Assembly: GCA_028280565.1 (NCBI GenBank)
Contig: JANQLQ010000092.1
Coordinates: 1-38,127 of the forward strand
Length of the DNA stretch: 38,127 nt
Direction: 5' to 3'
Source: Fulvivirga sp.
Lineage (GTDB): Bacteria > Bacteroidota > Bacteroidia > Cytophagales > Cyclobacteriaceae
Under the pieces are notes generated by a model. It made no database searches and was not told the origin of the DNA. It saw only the letters and a list, made by a program, of their open reading frames with translations. A program made the position numbers and the translations under genes. Shown here piece by piece: positions 12,701 to 19,443 of this stretch. Positions within the stretch are counted from its first letter, which is position 1. Each line of letters starts with the position of its first letter.

Positions 12701-15700
12701 TACGACAGGTCTCACACTGTATTCGTATCGCTGACCTGGAGATCCTGTGTTATCATAAAAAGATGTAGAATCCACTGCGGCGATGTCCATTCCATTTCTA
12801 CGGATCACATAACTATCCGCATTATCCCAGGGATGCGCCCATGTCAGCAATACACGACCTTCCGTGTCTAGGGTTGTGGCTTGCAAAAATTGAATAGGAT
12901 CCAATGCCGGCACATCAATTCGTGTCGTTTTGAATATGCCCTCCACACGCTCGTCATCATAATCATTCAAAACGGGCACTAAAGCATAACTATAGCTAGA
13001 CCCGGGAAATGCATCCTCGTCCACAAACCAATTGGGCTCACCAACCCTAACTTCTCCTATTTTATCCCCAAAACGGTAGATCTCTATGTAAGAATATTGT
13101 GGGTTAGTGACCGTCCATCTCAGTGTCACATTGTTTTCAAACCAGTTGTAATACGCTCCTAAGGAAGAAACCCTGGCTATATCCGACTGCTCATCAAAAA
13201 ACCGGAAAGATTCGTTAAACCGGAAATCGGTAGTGATCCTTCCGTTTTCACTTGGCACAACCGTCTTTGTCAGTTCATTGAGGCTATTCCCTTTTTTGTT
13301 TACCGAAACCCGGACCTCCACGGCTTCACCATAATTAAAATCCCCGGATGCTATTTCATAATGCCCTACACTGTCGGTCATTAAAGGGATGTTGTCCACT
13401 CGTACCCGTGCACGAGGTATCGGTTTTCCTAATCGATCGACCACCGTACCTGAGAAAACTATCCTTGATTTTTTTCTTCCTACGGCATTAAAATATTTTG
13501 TCGTATCCCCCTTATAAATCGCCCGGGCCTGGTAAGTGTAATATTCATCTTCTGCCAACGCTTCATCTTGATCAATGTAACTCCTAAGATAATTGTCCAA
13601 GATGGCTATTACTTCTCCGTCCCTGGAGATCTCAAAATCTGCCAAACCATAGTCCGGGTAATCCCATTTTAGGGCAATAACCCCAGTAGCGTCAGTACTG
13701 GCTTTGAAATTTTCTATCGGGGCTAAATCGCTTCCCCTGTTTTCTTCAAACTGGAATGCTATTTCCTGGCCTATACGTTTTTTATGCCCTGTACCGTCGT
13801 AATTATAAAAAGCATAAAGAGATACCTTATCGATTTCTTGTGCCCCCGGGGAATCTACGGCAAATGCATAAGAAGTTATTGTTCCGGGAAGGCTATCCTT
13901 TAAGACCTCACCCCCATCTCCATTCGTTAGCCTATAAAATTGAGGGACCCTACTTGGTTTTGACCATTTTACTTTAGCAAAACCTTGTGTTTTACCAAGT
14001 GCCTCCGCATAAGAGCTTAAGATCGGTTCATTGGCCGGGGAAAAGCTAATAGCATCGCCACCTGTTGTAATAACTCCCTTTCCAACTTCATAAACTTCCA
14101 ACGAATCCACGTATTTGAAAAGTGAGAGCTCCGGTAGGTAATCATCTAAATAATAAGGTTCCCATTCATGATGATAGAAGGTCCGTACATGATCTTGGGA
14201 GAAAAAGTCCGTTTTGGATATTGTACTCGCGATCTTTCCATGGCTTCTTATAATGAAACCGTCGAACGGCAGGTCGTCCAGGCGCGTATGATCTATTGCA
14301 AACTCTTCGTTTGAAAGGATCGCTATATCAAAATCATTAAAAAAGGTGTCATCGTAGGTATGAATTCTTTGAACAGCCTCTCTTGTAATTTCAGTCGATC
14401 CCTGCAGGTAGGGCACCAATTTGTAGGTGTAGGAAAACCCGGGCTTACCACGTTCATCGAGGAACTCGTAGGAAGTAGTATCTTGCGTTTGCAGGTGAGC
14501 AATATCCCCAACTAAGAAATCATCTCGATAAATATGGAAACCGGAAATTCGATTGCTTCCCGGGTATTTCCAAGTGAGTGCCGGAACAAAATATTCATTA
14601 TCCCGAATGGCAAAGTCAGAAACAGGGAAATAATCAGCGTTTTGAATGCCTTCTAGTTCGTAGAAATCGTAGGTAACGCTGTTCTCACCCTTAAAAGTGT
14701 ACAATTTGAAGCCGTATTTTACCACATCTGCCGTGGAGAAGGTATCTTCAAAAATTAATTGTTTGTGAAGTATCTTGACGAGTGTGTCGTTTACATACAC
14801 ATTGAGGTAAAAGTCTTCTAGGCCAGCATCCTCTTTTAGGGTAAGAGAAATTATATTGTAATCTCCATGAACTTCAATGCCAAAACCATCTTCCCGGATG
14901 TAGTTAGTGGTTTTATTAACGCTGTAAGGTTGATCGAAAGGCACAAAGTTTTCCAGCGATCTTGGGGCCGAACCCAGGAGGCTGATCGCTATCTCCTTAT
15001 TCTTCGGATGACGTAACGACATGCTCTTCCCATAATAGATCGAATCCCTATGAAAGCGGCCATTTACACCTGAAGTAAAAGTATAATTAGTATTAGTACC
15101 GGGCGAGTTAAGCTCAAACGACTGGTTAGGCACGATAAATTCACCTTTCGAAGAGATCAAATAACCTCCCACCTCACCATTAGGCGGCACCTCCACTACC
15201 TTACTCGACGAAAGTAATGGTTTGGCTCCTTTAACTAGTACTAATTCGTATTCGTGCCTTTCTCCTCGTGTTGCCGTGTAGTCCCGGAAAACAGAATCCA
15301 AGTACACGGTGTTGATCTTCAATCCATTCCTATTGATTTGGACCGAATCGAAACCATAAGTGACCAAAGTATCCAAACTCCATTTTAGCATGGCATGGTC
15401 TTCTTCCCAAAAAGCATTAAAATTTAAATCCAAGGTGCTTGCCGATCCGGACACTAAAAACTTTGAATACCTGTAAGTACTAGGATAGTAAGGAGTGATC
15501 TTGTAGGTATAATTTTCTGCTGCTCTTATGGATTGAAATGAGTCTTGATACTCATCTAGGATGGTTAACTCGGAGTGTATGTTCCCGTAATCAAAGAAGG
15601 TGTAACCGGGATCTTCGATGAGTGATGTACCTTCCGCAGGAATTTCCCGGGACTCAATAGCTCCAAAATCGAAATCTTCGCTGCCCACGTACTTTTTGGT

Positions 15701-18055
15701 GATTGAACCCCCAGCGGTATGATAAAAAAGATGCCACCCTTTTTTAATGTTGGGAACAGTTTGAAACTGTTCGATAACCGCGGCAGAATCTATGGAGGTG
15801 TTTTTAAAAGCTAAATAACCCAGCTGGTAAGGAGCCGCTTCACTACCCTTTAAGATTAATTGCCTGGGAGACCCGCTAATCGTGTCTTTTGCAATGTTGA
15901 TCCCGTTATAATAAGTAGAAACCTCTGTTCCACCGACCTGCAAAGATCTAAAATTGAAGTTAAGCTGTCTCCATTGGGACGATGTGATCGTTGCGATGAA
16001 CACAGGATCGCCATTTTCTAAATCCAGGTAAAGTCGGTTATTCTTATCCATACGCAGATTATTCCCACCAAGCGACAAAATAACTTGATCGTCCTCTGCA
16101 GGAACATCATCTAGGTTGACCAGCAACGAATAGGACTGATCTTCCGAATTTATATCTACTTCATCCGTTAGATCAATAGACAGGTCCTTGTTGTAGAACC
16201 CGGCGTGTTTGACCTGGTCCGGCTTAAGTTCATCCACTAAAATGATGCTGTCAGTGGGTGATGTAAACCGGGTCACCCGGTAGCTTTGAGGGAATTGGCT
16301 ACCGGTGAGGTAATTGAGTTCGATCCTATTGGGAGCTCTCTTGTCATAGGTTACTTTTAATTGATTATCAATGACTACAGGCACAGGCTCGAGGGGGTTC
16401 GATACTTCCAATGTTGGATTCGTCAATGCCGCCGTAACCGGGTCATCCACAAGCCGCCCGGGGCCTACTTCTTTTATTTCCAGTTCATAGTTACCTTGAG
16501 ATAAGGTTGTTTTGTATTTCTTTATCGTTGCTACATCTGTCCGATCAAAAATGTATGCCTTGTCCCATGTCAAACGGTAGGCATCCGAGTTTTCAATGGA
16601 GATAGTCCCACTCCCGGTGAGGCCTGGTAAATTGGTTACGCTTGTAGTATACCTCCATTGGTTGATCAAATTGTCCACATCATTTGTTTCATACAGGTCA
16701 AACATATCCTGGCGGATCTGCCCGGTAGATCTTGATACAGACCAGGACCTTGTCAGCCCTATCCTGGCGCTATTCGGAAAATCATAGCCAGCCGCTCCAT
16801 TTACTTGGCCCATTGTATTGGGAAACGAAGGATAAGCAGCAGGAATAGAACCTACAAGCTGACCATTGATGACAACATCATGCTTATTCCCACTTTTGGT
16901 AAAGGCGAAATGGACCCATTTATAAGATTGGAATGAATGATCCAGGTGCCTTTCTTGGCCCAATCCTTTAAAGATCAGTCCATTCGGGTGAATGCCAATT
17001 TGGTTCGAGTTACTTTCGCTCGTCAATAGGTTTTGCGTACTCCCTTGCAGGTTCCCGGTATAATACCAAAACTCCAACGTAAAACTTGGGTTGGCCAACG
17101 GGGGCAATGCTACCTTGACCCATTCTTGATTTTGTCCTGGTGGACGGGATAGCAGCAAAGTATTGAATTGCAGCCGGGAATTTCCAATGTTGAATTCATC
17201 TATAAACAGGTTATCTTCATGAACGACTTTCCCTTCAAACAAAACAGCTTCGTTAACAGCCTCTGAAGCTAACCCCTGCAGGATAGAGTTATCGTACTGC
17301 CAAAACAGGGATACGACTTCTTCATTGTTCTTAAATGCCTCAAAAGATATCGATCGTACAGATCCCTCGGCTTTTGAGAAGTTGGTAACAAATCGATTCG
17401 CGGGTTCACTGATGTTATAGGCGATGATATTATAGTAGACAGTCCCTTCGCTGGCCGAAACTACATCTTGGTAAGAGGTAACATTGCCGCTCGGGACTAC
17501 GTCATAGGAGCGGTTCGATGCTATGGGATGATCAGAACCAGCACTTCTAAAGATCACATATCCATCAGCGGGTATGCCATTTGACGAGTAATAGGGATTC
17601 CAAGTGAGCAGAACCCTACCCGTATATTCATTGACCGAGGCCTGGAATTGTTGTACAGAATCTCTCTCGTAGTTACCCACACCCACCTCTTCAAATCCTA
17701 GCCCTGTGAACGGGTATTCCGGGTCTATTGATTTAAGGCTATCAAAAGAGATGATATCCGAAAAAAAGTAGAGTTTCTTGTTTTCCCTTGCCGTACTATC
17801 TATGCTAGCAGTATCTATTTTGAAATAATGAGTAGTTCCTTCATCATAAAAAAGGTTAGAACCAAGAGAGTGTTCTACCACCCGTGTAGTATCATTGGAT
17901 AATTCAGTGACAGTGGGAGTTCCTTCTTCGCCCGAAAAGTAAATGACAAAGTACTTGTCACCCTCTACCTGGATCATCCTGAAGTCTTGTGCAAACGCGC
18001 TTGTTCCAAAGAGCATAAGGCACAATGATCCTGCAACCCGTAAAAATGTTTTCAT
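761..18055 (-). CDS. Giant secreted multidomain protein (5,764 aa) with T9SS sorting domain; putative adhesin
   Basis: The N-terminus is a signal peptide (about residues 1-22, ending ...GTSAFAQ). Next come FN3-like beta modules and a LamG/ConA-like region at about 290-490 (FTLEFWYYTG, then KWVHFAFTKSG). More FN3-like modules follow, with a carboxypeptidase-regulatory-like module near 1530-1580 (GTVVDRLGKPIPRARV). At about 2810-3210 the protein switches to a charged, helical, cysteine-containing segment. From about 3,500 to 5,470 there are nine tandem units of roughly 225 residues, each with a Big_5/SbsA-type Ig domain ([IV]DR..P....P.DG...GD.I...F.E, later D..GN). It ends in a type A T9SS tail (VSIYPNPSG near 5680, final ...IQRAIIK). 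It should therefore be exported by Sec and T9SS and attached to the surface or released. It is comparable in size to gliding adhesins such as SprB, but the tail type differs. No catalytic domain was recognised, so adhesion is inferred. It lies 35 bp downstream of the fibre-like gene, probably in one operon, and the frame is intact throughout. Confidence 0.93.
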   Translation of the reverse strand: MKTFLRVAGSLCLMLFGTSAFAQDFRMIQVEGDKYFVIYFSGEEGTPTVTELSNDTTRVVEHSLGSNLFYDEGTTHYFKIDTASIDSTARENKKLYFFSDIISFDSLKSIDPEYPFTGLGFEEVGVGNYERDSVQQFQASVNEYTGRVLLTWNPYYSSNGIPADGYVIFRSAGSDHPIASNRSYDVVPSGNVTSYQDVVSASEGTVYYNIIAYNISEPANRFVTNFSKAEGSVRSISFEAFKNNEEVVSLFWQYDNSILQGLASEAVNEAVLFEGKVVHEDNLFIDEFNIGNSRLQFNTLLLSRPPGQNQEWVKVALPPLANPSFTLEFWYYTGNLQGSTQNLLTSESNSNQIGIHPNGLIFKGLGQERHLDHSFQSYKWVHFAFTKSGNKHDVVINGQLVGSIPAAYPSFPNTMGQVNGAAGYDFPNSARIGLTRSWSVSRSTGQIRQDMFDLYETNDVDNLINQWRYTTSVTNLPGLTGSGTISIENSDAYRLTWDKAYIFDRTDVATIKKYKTTLSQGNYELEIKEVGPGRLVDDPVTAALTNPTLEVSNPLEPVPVVIDNQLKVTYDKRAPNRIELNYLTGSQFPQSYRVTRFTSPTDSIILVDELKPDQVKHAGFYNKDLSIDLTDEVDINSEDQSYSLLVNLDDVPAEDDQVILSLGGNNLRMDKNNRLYLDLENGDPVFIATITSSQWRQLNFNFRSLQVGGTEVSTYYNGINIAKDTISGSPRQLILKGSEAAPYQLGYLAFKNTSIDSAAVIEQFQTVPNIKKGWHLFYHTAGGSITKKYVGSEDFDFGAIESREIPAEGTSLIEDPGYTFFDYGNIHSELTILDEYQDSFQSIRAAENYTYKITPYYPSTYRYSKFLVSGSASTLDLNFNAFWEEDHAMLKWSLDTLVTYGFDSVQINRNGLKINTVYLDSVFRDYTATRGERHEYELVLVKGAKPLLSSSKVVEVPPNGEVGGYLISSKGEFIVPNQSFELNSPGTNTNYTFTSGVNGRFHRDSIYYGKSMSLRHPKNKEIAISLLGSAPRSLENFVPFDQPYSVNKTTNYIREDGFGIEVHGDYNIISLTLKEDAGLEDFYLNVYVNDTLVKILHKQLIFEDTFSTADVVKYGFKLYTFKGENSVTYDFYELEGIQNADYFPVSDFAIRDNEYFVPALTWKYPGSNRISGFHIYRDDFLVGDIAHLQTQDTTSYEFLDERGKPGFSYTYKLVPYLQGSTEITREAVQRIHTYDDTFFNDFDIAILSNEEFAIDHTRLDDLPFDGFIIRSHGKIASTISKTDFFSQDHVRTFYHHEWEPYYLDDYLPELSLFKYVDSLEVYEVGKGVITTGGDAISFSPANEPILSSYAEALGKTQGFAKVKWSKPSRVPQFYRLTNGDGGEVLKDSLPGTITSYAFAVDSPGAQEIDKVSLYAFYNYDGTGHKKRIGQEIAFQFEENRGSDLAPIENFKASTDATGVIALKWDYPDYGLADFEISRDGEVIAILDNYLRSYIDQDEALAEDEYYTYQARAIYKGDTTKYFNAVGRKKSRIVFSGTVVDRLGKPIPRARVRVDNIPLMTDSVGHYEIASGDFNYGEAVEVRVSVNKKGNSLNELTKTVVPSENGRITTDFRFNESFRFFDEQSDIARVSSLGAYYNWFENNVTLRWTVTNPQYSYIEIYRFGDKIGEVRVGEPNWFVDEDAFPGSSYSYALVPVLNDYDDERVEGIFKTTRIDVPALDPIQFLQATTLDTEGRVLLTWAHPWDNADSYVIRRNGMDIAAVDSTSFYDNTGSPGQRYEYSVRPVVSRNGVTVEGAQSPIATVTFPPVASVENFETTVAPGSYQVNLSWDYPSSVDNVIGVEIEREDDLVASLDAPVNTYEDSDGFPNTLTVYKIYSISEDEIRSAPVYDTIWYPAIDPVLKEQFTIDDSKVDTLEIHWSYAGRGIDAFELIYKEDIDNPASTESVVVEIPYVEDQTGYRYLLVNRKPLTQIEFGIRTKKQVADDVYYSEMIYRQATFPGYQLPNNIELNVRDLYFELIWDYPSFNIDQFLMVVDGREFLLNAGARSFIYPIPLSIVRDQASYTPSFSMAVQKTIDGEIDLKTFESDLIQSKEMELTDQTYLAVKVTATDNSSNGVKVSWDLPEPVANVNRWLISRDKVIIHEIDYDGSESSFEHFDYQAQPGLDYLYEVKGIGTDSNDLDSLVAILIPDLGSIEGQASLLAVVTSAQGGSPIPNSPFTLVGRTGEAFVVARGSTQFNGQVEFINLPYADKNNNPIQYRLESLWPRAYFDGQNASDFVFANKTQELILGPFKYNQSNTVEGRVKYAACRDCGIQDVEVVLETYNGFETDPGQLVSVKKTKSDKDGKLAFAVEQGGNYTYQAYINFADDVQKSYYNFVSDTVLFKSEDFNSKGVFPLIFEDDSSRYPLNLRIADACNAPLGEYEFKVRITDANQQYDSILYTDRNGTFSIEVPPYDLTASIIGVKNPDALSTVAVDYFKSRKIELDYGYQFGSFIQESADDEALIGYEEAHALTYAYFIDDQWARFIKTPTISTNDLQPNSCSKHLVLDGNAKQAYTVNFYVRDNGCDLKDGFLSITNPGASKPLELVNVDNSIIDAEGNISFNKEINAFVYEFIADVPNVVDPYTHLLEVRYFDNEANFLASASYEYIVTGSKPIEGNDVFVDPYNDKIDFPLYVLHDPPGDESYSYIEEGSIFSFSIGTTKDFQFEFGPGSKNGFESVVKQEDYSNWLIDYRNNTSTSQTFQVTVTDRISTSKTSRLSSNIGGYLDGADADVIVGMGGAYAYGITDVVYLDNEDGQCNGIKKRQSYDLLLSEINTTWIYTRSMIQQTVDYYKSILSKGEDEIEFNTNDITKRDGERAEEGVESLDIIRGSLYNWEEILDKTKRETTPACKLCDEYNKLPNASIVAENIAKFLASPKGGTDEIRRDLEVYLGKMEDFCSKDLACDLNEDFKTLSPGDYATYNEAYDAYTKFNMIRSYQEQIKTLERYSRVDNDYFDPEQGVSIGNGIVAGLLSRHYVDYGQAYRIQAEYNKGFMDKVKEHPDFKMVVNDEVDRLSEKEYKKLLSEVEDATDEQKRVLQEQAQEIAEKQRNKIIQEKAELALDNSKKYADDVASEMINGAKEAGKKLAKEAADKLKFSKEAAENIAKKAAKKGVGKAGKIAGVLKSIGSLGFEVAISAGHTFVSTVTYDFLRDNFQADLDLMESLDSKPLEELLGYPGAENITFSGGTTIERSINNEIIATSDYYGYLESSMENSMQVGLISDIEGWWGYAAGSEQAVNKSYMNLVVNMNDRLAQHINTGNTNGRSFEVGYVLSDDDDGDHFNTWVTTLFEKYNDGTTISPRFDLVGGRSSDPYEEGTISRDLPNIEFRDQGGVAYPTVQYDLDPTVTHSIPFKINSGNKFQEGREISISVVPNSNSQSAAMFLGNTEVFSGRAAKFFVPEGDSAVYTELLFEPRPGTFDFTDLGLVARPTGVEGDFWSDGADVFDTLEFELHFRKPVSNLFISARNGGTWFINNHENQERYVFYLDGFDVEGRKSNLDHIQMEYRRLGSHDWKPMLGVNGTVGEDTVGIRRLKQFYEDYIRIYNEPTYLYTWDVSKEDDIKDGNYEVRAIAYDDKGLFNFSNIYAGTIDRKSPQVIGIPEPADGLFSRGDKISVEFNEVIDLGKLYEENQAELNVYVRPDSMVTYTLEDNAFDIVFSDARAEITVNNFLLFDHDGKDVTITLKGIQDSFGNLLEGDSITWSFQLDLYKQSPSPIELLGPDNWVMAQDNQQDTLRFRISGYDVYNKNSSLDYIELRVKRVDETTWRTVSSLDRYELLMHYEALESQSENPIDSMAWPISNELVQEFDGDYEIQAVVFSGEGQANHSNIVYGKIDRIAPQVFGNPQPSDGVFSLGDEVSLSFSETLDIYGGNHSVSLLSGEDSLVLGLDYSVAWSPNAMQVQLSDDLIQRQIGAGPLNVSVHGITDLVGNPLGDTISWDFVVAYSPVPVSPVTLTNGNGWVINRFAPAELPIVITDYDLYEAGTRLDSIAVEYRRVNEGTWHNIETLSKDQLIERFEPHKASQQVPSDTLHWYHYLLPGGDYEIRALAFGDGQFRESAYQAGKIDRMSPQILGKPSPPDGILSYVDHAVIHFTEPINYYLESQDVLEDHVTVYTAEDTLRSVEFSAMASSSSLQLTFDIGAVEKYEGDTLFVAIEGVEDLYGNPLYQQIDWSFRLDKGELGASPVTIASPSDFVVNLGNINDPIAFVVKDYDVDRYVYDLDYLALEYKRIHAGANTWVAAGTLTIDELVASHAPGEGLAPMASLDLHVNDPDFSDGEYEVRVVSYGNGDYKYSNTITGIIDRRKPSILTFSPSDQVVSPGDRISATFNEPIDANRATLDFDVLDEDSNAYKGSFDASFTPGEVVLTPTGDLDALDGKELTVELYGVQDRAGNSAMNNLLSWTFQVDYAGQGPSPVSIKEPSGFVVNQSVDTREVGIVLHEFQLNNSHYALDDITLEYKPANQADWQTLHQFSRNELLDQSIQNGRLEASYNWIVGEVVPEGMVEVRAFSRANGQVTYSSSIQGKVDRRSPELVSLTPADKVLRRYDQLHYTFNEELASDRLVDVRLEGEEGNDLSSMFNVVQASSSITLQPIEDLAALDGQNITVTLAGVRDQAGNELGGELVSTIKVGYSGTPVSPLSILNDDLHLSQQSSPVLEVVINDFDVHQVDHQLDSIDLWHQKIGGFGWVKIDSKSIEALVAENVGRTAPSTSFLWDSGNGNITDGDYELRATAYAGDQFQFSNKLTVEVDRTSPGLVSFDPGDGVYSRGEAVSLEFSEAINDFDFDLTGNGPLQVNITDGSGQDVDGFTPIVFDNTIMIEEATDVGAYDGKEIFIAVLGIKDRFGNEGPDVHESYRVNYFESLSSPVSLRSSGFIVNRTSLESVNFEIEGYDVYEHSYHLDSICLEYRMNDHPIWASMATVTRAQLREDHEGLGTPSILPSYTFDIPSSTFPEGVVEVRAVSYGNHSSSYSGTINGLVDRIEPTVLGYPSPSDKILDAGEEISISFSEKLQADVLEVEITHVGTGEEVNASVSVWEDKVIATLSPQQLQHYLGDSLRLSVDRIRDLAENAGQPVVWTFIVNSSEASLSDLSLLDNDGWVVNQSNENELVPFVYTDFDAIRNDLAYLAFEYREGDTGDWTTFETIERDDLIALGEQQSTVFLNPVGLTEGPYEVRGVVHGEEGARRYSNSVTGIIDRTAPRVIAIQPADSAYQFGDDIWIEFDEDLDCFEGFTYEVVIFDGGQISSFEKLNGVCNGRSLVFGPNNQALFDQKGKTVRITVTEAYDQYGNGISDAQVISFVVGDFFLETSPISIISPDQEWLINQPSSDISVVIGGYDFAQTNYALDSIALEYTKTFDGNWHKISSASLEEVRENYLSSGAISYTINWEPMAHGILEGYYTLRATAYGNGGTTRHSDPVYGLVDMVSPTMETLDNQNGQVSMVFDELLSTDIGDTGITITQSLPGVASSTSGRSKSSLRANSVIPGIYYNAGVKDNELLLNMLESMKGEFANETVEIQVKGIKDQNGNPQREPVIYRLEMPGYEGESNMGSLLTGIYNGKGGVDLSWHYPGTIDCKGFVIERWADDKFDSIAYIQEANVGASYVYSDYHNLSETAFYRLRYHLNENGPVYSKIIGVDIEASSFTPAVSIYPNPSGHRHRVQFKLITQNFEDEIKIRVFDAQGLYLAETRITREQVEDTSFSMYFTDALKPGMYLVEISQADHVSIQRAIIK
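1620..7545 (-). repeat. Nine tandem ~225-aa protein units in the giant protein
   Basis: The anchor [IV]D[RM]..P recurs on the minus strand at about 7172, 6442, 5752, 5042, 4370, 3700, 3016, 2367 and 1685, a spacing of roughly 650-730 bp. Each anchor is followed by a Big_5-like Ig fold and preceded by a companion beta domain (W.[VI]N..., then ..Y.LD.I.LEY, then DG.YE[VI]RA...G). Units have diverged strongly at both DNA and protein level, so this is an old array and not a recent DNA amplification. The ninth unit (VDMVSP) is shortened and the most divergent. Confidence 0.85.
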
Positions 18056-18090
18056 TGCTGATTTAGTCTAAAAGGATTATTGACGTGGAC

Positions 18091-19443
18091 CTAATGTTGT
18101 TCTAAGGCTTCAATTCGCTCACTTTGCGCCTTATTTTCCTGTTTTAGCTCAAGGATATACAAGGTCAATTCCTCGATCTTTTTCATCAGCAAAGCATTCA
18201 TTTCGGGTAGATTGTAGCCCTCTGACTGGATGGTGGAAGCGCTGGGTACCCCGGGTAAGTGTCCTTCCTCGTTTATGAATTCTTTGACCTCCTCGAGGCT
18301 TTTTAACGCATAGTCATCTTCAAATACATAATCTGGCCAAACCGTTTCATTGGGGGCTACGTCCAGGTCTTTTGTTTTTATCTTGTTCGCCACATAAAGG
18401 ATCCCTTGGGGTATCGAAACGCCATTTTCATCATCTAATCGAACCGGCATATTGGCTTCTTCATTTGATATATTACCATTCAGTCGAATCGATGGCGAAG
18501 ATAGTGTAGACGTTGCCCCTTCCACTAAGAAATCTTCTATCACCTTTAGCCCATCCCCATCATTTATTGCCAGGTATTGGTTATCCTGGCTGACACCACC
18601 TATTGTAGCGAGCCCTCCATTTGTGACTAGGTCATTTTCAACCCGGAATTTTTTATTACCCACTATACGTGTGAATTCATTGTCGATTTTTATCCCATGC
18701 GCGTTATCCTGCAAAAGGTGGATCTCGTCATGTTCAAACAGCAGCGGTTGAGTTGGTGATTTGTGCGTGATTTTCCTGTTAAGTTCTATATGATTCGCAC
18801 CGGCGTAAAAAATTTGTTCTGCACTCCCTACTTGTACCCTGAAAATGTCATTTACCCACACATGCCCGGAATTGGTATTGGTACTATTATAGAAATAGCT
18901 ATTGTGCAGATTAATAGCTCCCTTAAGACCAATGGATCCATTGTTACTTAGGTTATCATCAAAAAAGTTAATGTAGGCTTCTCCTTCTTTACTTTGAATC
19001 TTTCCACCGCTCTTTTCCATGATGATCTCGTTTTTCGAGACAAGATTTCCTTCAGCCCTGACATCATTATCTGCTATGAGATGCCTTTCGGCGCGGATGT
19101 CCCGATCTGCTTTGATATCCTCCCCGGCGATAAGATCTCTTATTGCAAAGAAATCCCCACTATTAGTCATTCTAAACCTCCCATTACTATTCCAACTCCC
19201 CTGGTCACTATTGTGCGTAGAATGTTTGTATTTAAATTCTAAGTCATCTCCATCCCAATCATGCACCATGATCCAAAAAGAGTTGTCCCCCTGCATTTTT
19301 AGCCCACTATCTGCGTGGCTATCATTCACATTAAGCTGAATGATGTCTGAATTGTGATTGTCAAAGTCCTGTGAATAAATAAATGCGGATGGCAACATGC
19401 CTATCAGCATAATCATGATCTTCAATGTCTGTGTTCGTTTCAT
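18091..19443 (-). CDS. Secreted fibre-like protein with C-terminal coiled coil (450 aa)
   Basis: The chosen ATG (19441-19443) begins a clear signal peptide, MKRTQTLKIMIMLIGMLPSA followed by FIYSQ. An upstream in-frame start at 19533 would add 30 residues that look untranslated and bury the signal peptide. The middle is low in cysteine, with short recurring stretches (IRDLIAGEDIKADRDIRAER; LIADNDVRAEGNLVSKNEI) that suggest a stacked beta or trimeric fibre fold. The C-terminus carries VFEDDYALKSLEEVKEFI, GHLPGVPSA and MKKIEELTLYILELKQENK. This module caps many Bacteroidota proteins annotated as tail-fibre or endosialidase-chaperone-like, and it ends in a coiled coil. No T9SS tail is visible. 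It is the first gene of an apparent operon with the giant protein, so it may be an assembly partner or a second surface fibre. The molecular function is unknown. Confidence 0.85.
   Translation of the reverse strand: MKRTQTLKIMIMLIGMLPSAFIYSQDFDNHNSDIIQLNVNDSHADSGLKMQGDNSFWIMVHDWDGDDLEFKYKHSTHNSDQGSWNSNGRFRMTNSGDFFAIRDLIAGEDIKADRDIRAERHLIADNDVRAEGNLVSKNEIIMEKSGGKIQSKEGEAYINFFDDNLSNNGSIGLKGAINLHNSYFYNSTNTNSGHVWVNDIFRVQVGSAEQIFYAGANHIELNRKITHKSPTQPLLFEHDEIHLLQDNAHGIKIDNEFTRIVGNKKFRVENDLVTNGGLATIGGVSQDNQYLAINDGDGLKVIEDFLVEGATSTLSSPSIRLNGNISNEEANMPVRLDDENGVSIPQGILYVANKIKTKDLDVAPNETVWPDYVFEDDYALKSLEEVKEFINEEGHLPGVPSASTIQSEGYNLPEMNALLMKKIEELTLYILELKQENKAQSERIEALEQH

Noticed and set aside
18091-19443. 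Prophage origin for the fibre-like gene
   Set aside because: It has a Sec signal peptide, and no phage structural, lysis or integrase genes are nearby; the C-terminal module is widespread in secreted Bacteroidota proteins.
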